From positions 2,542,001 through 2,606,000 of the forward strand of contig OZ220466.1 of the NCBI GenBank assembly GCA_965116055.1: a stretch of 64,000 nt of DNA, given 5' to 3'. Both the position numbers and the translations under genes were made by a program. The notes under the pieces are model-generated. The model was given only the letters and a program-made list of their open reading frames with translations, did no database searches and had not been told where the DNA came from. Origin of the DNA: Bin55 sp965116055 (GTDB taxonomy: Bacteria; Pseudomonadota; Gammaproteobacteria; Pseudomonadales; Azotimanducaceae). Shown here piece after piece: positions 63,599 to 64,000 of this stretch (positions are counted from its first letter, which is position 1; the number at the start of each line of letters is the position of its first letter).

Positions 63599-64000
63599 GT
63601 CGCTCAGCCACTCGCATCAAGGTTAAGACGACTAATAGTCCAACAGTCGAACACGCAAGCGTGGCAAAGAACTGCGATTCGTCGTTGATTCCTGGTAGAT
63701 GAGGTACGCCTTGATCAGATTGCCAGGGCCATACTCGGTAGGTTGTGCTTACAACCAAGCCAACGAAAAAAGCAACCATCACTTGCCGATGTTTCTGCAA
63801 TCCATGCGAGATCAATTTCGGTAACACCGCAAAAGCAAGCGCCATACCACTGACGAACAATGCAATTTTTGCGATTTCAAGTGCTCGAATAGCTTCAAGC
63901 ATCGGCAGCCACAAGCCCATAAGTAACAACACCATGGCCCCTGAGATGCCGGGTAGAATCCATGCGCTAAATGCGCCGACTCCCCCCATGGCGTACAACC
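63588..64000 (-). CDS. DUF368 family membrane protein, C-terminal part, cut by the window edge
   Basis: The 137-residue fragment reads to the window edge in frame. It shows the family signature GAFSAWILPGISGAMVLLLMGLWLPMLEAI, further hydrophobic helices (IALFVSGMALAFAVLPKLIS, VMVAFFVGLVVSTTYRVWPW) and a last helix (ATLACSTVGLLVVLTLMRVAER). DUF368 proteins are predicted undecaprenyl phosphate-type lipid flippases in recent work. The start lies beyond 64000. It precedes the NlpD-like gene and overlaps it, consistent with an envelope operon. Confidence 0.88.
   Translation of the reverse strand, partial: LYAMGGVGAFSAWILPGISGAMVLLLMGLWLPMLEAIRALEIAKIALFVSGMALAFAVLPKLISHGLQKHRQVMVAFFVGLVVSTTYRVWPWQSDQGVPHLPGINDESQFFATLACSTVGLLVVLTLMRVAERRAV

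Overview
The window is a chromosomal segment of a gammaproteobacterium, probably a free-living (marine-type) aerobe. The order mutS / recA / alaS / lysC / csrA / tRNA-Ser / tRNA-Arg, with fdxA just beyond mutS, is a gammaproteobacterial arrangement. The housekeeping genes (queF, hemF, pyk, fbpABC-type iron uptake, an NlpD-like lipoprotein) fit the same group. Two stable RNAs outside that block are clear from sequence: 4.5S/SRP RNA at 470-579 and tRNA-Gly(GCC) at 4795-4869. Most genes sampled are near 50% G+C. The giant surface-protein gene (6903-13502) and the IS1595-type elements are much richer in G+C.

Layout. 1-6.5 kb: the 3' part of the window-edge gene (a metal-efflux type permease, cut by the window), SRP RNA, a ZIP metal transporter, a GYD protein, a phytanoyl-CoA-dioxygenase-like enzyme, a short queF, tRNA-Gly and a long acyl-CoA dehydrogenase. 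6.8-13.8 kb: a 2199-residue autotransporter-like protein with eight tandem ~92-residue Ig/cadherin-like units. It has a strong terminator, and upstream lie a perfect FNR-type box and a C10 tract. 13.8-15.2 kb is non-coding as far as I can see. 15.2-22.3 kb: CoA-transferase, hemF, DUF418 protein, ExbD, NupC, a CPT-like kinase overlapping a Sir2 deacylase. 22.3-23.4 kb: IS1595-type copy 1. 23.5-27 kb: NadR-type kinase divergent from a PdsR/PdsS-type two-component system (the type that normally accompanies a dedicated sortase; no sortase is seen here). 27-33.4 kb: MBL hydrolase, a membrane-anchored degenerate protein kinase, a MORN-repeat protein, a TSUP permease and pyruvate kinase. 34.2-39.1 kb: acyl-CoA dehydrogenase, an unknown membrane-anchored protein and a two-subunit molybdenum hydroxylase. 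39.2-41.6 kb: a mobile element with tnpB and a nested IS1595-type copy. 41.7-46.5 kb: Fur-box-associated iron ABC uptake genes. 46.6-57 kb: tRNA-Arg, tRNA-Ser, csrA, lysC, alaS, IS1595-type copy 3, recA, mutS. 57-64 kb: a class III aminotransferase plus APH-type kinase pair, a SPOR-like protein, fdxA, a prolyl oligopeptidase, an NlpD-like lipoprotein and a DUF368 protein cut by the window.

The most unusual items are these. (1) The tnpB element at 39218-41636 is bounded by 24-bp terminal inverted repeats and a perfect 8-bp target duplication, which is a DDE-transposon signature and not the usual IS200/IS605 setting of tnpB. The 3' end of tnpB lies inside one terminal repeat. (2) The FNR-type box abuts a homopolymeric C10 tract in the upstream region of the giant surface protein, an arrangement that could allow oxygen-responsive, phase-variable expression. 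(3) A catalytically degenerate membrane kinase sits directly beside a MORN-repeat protein. (4) A sortase-type two-component system appears without its sortase.

All assignments were made by reading the sequence. No database search was run.
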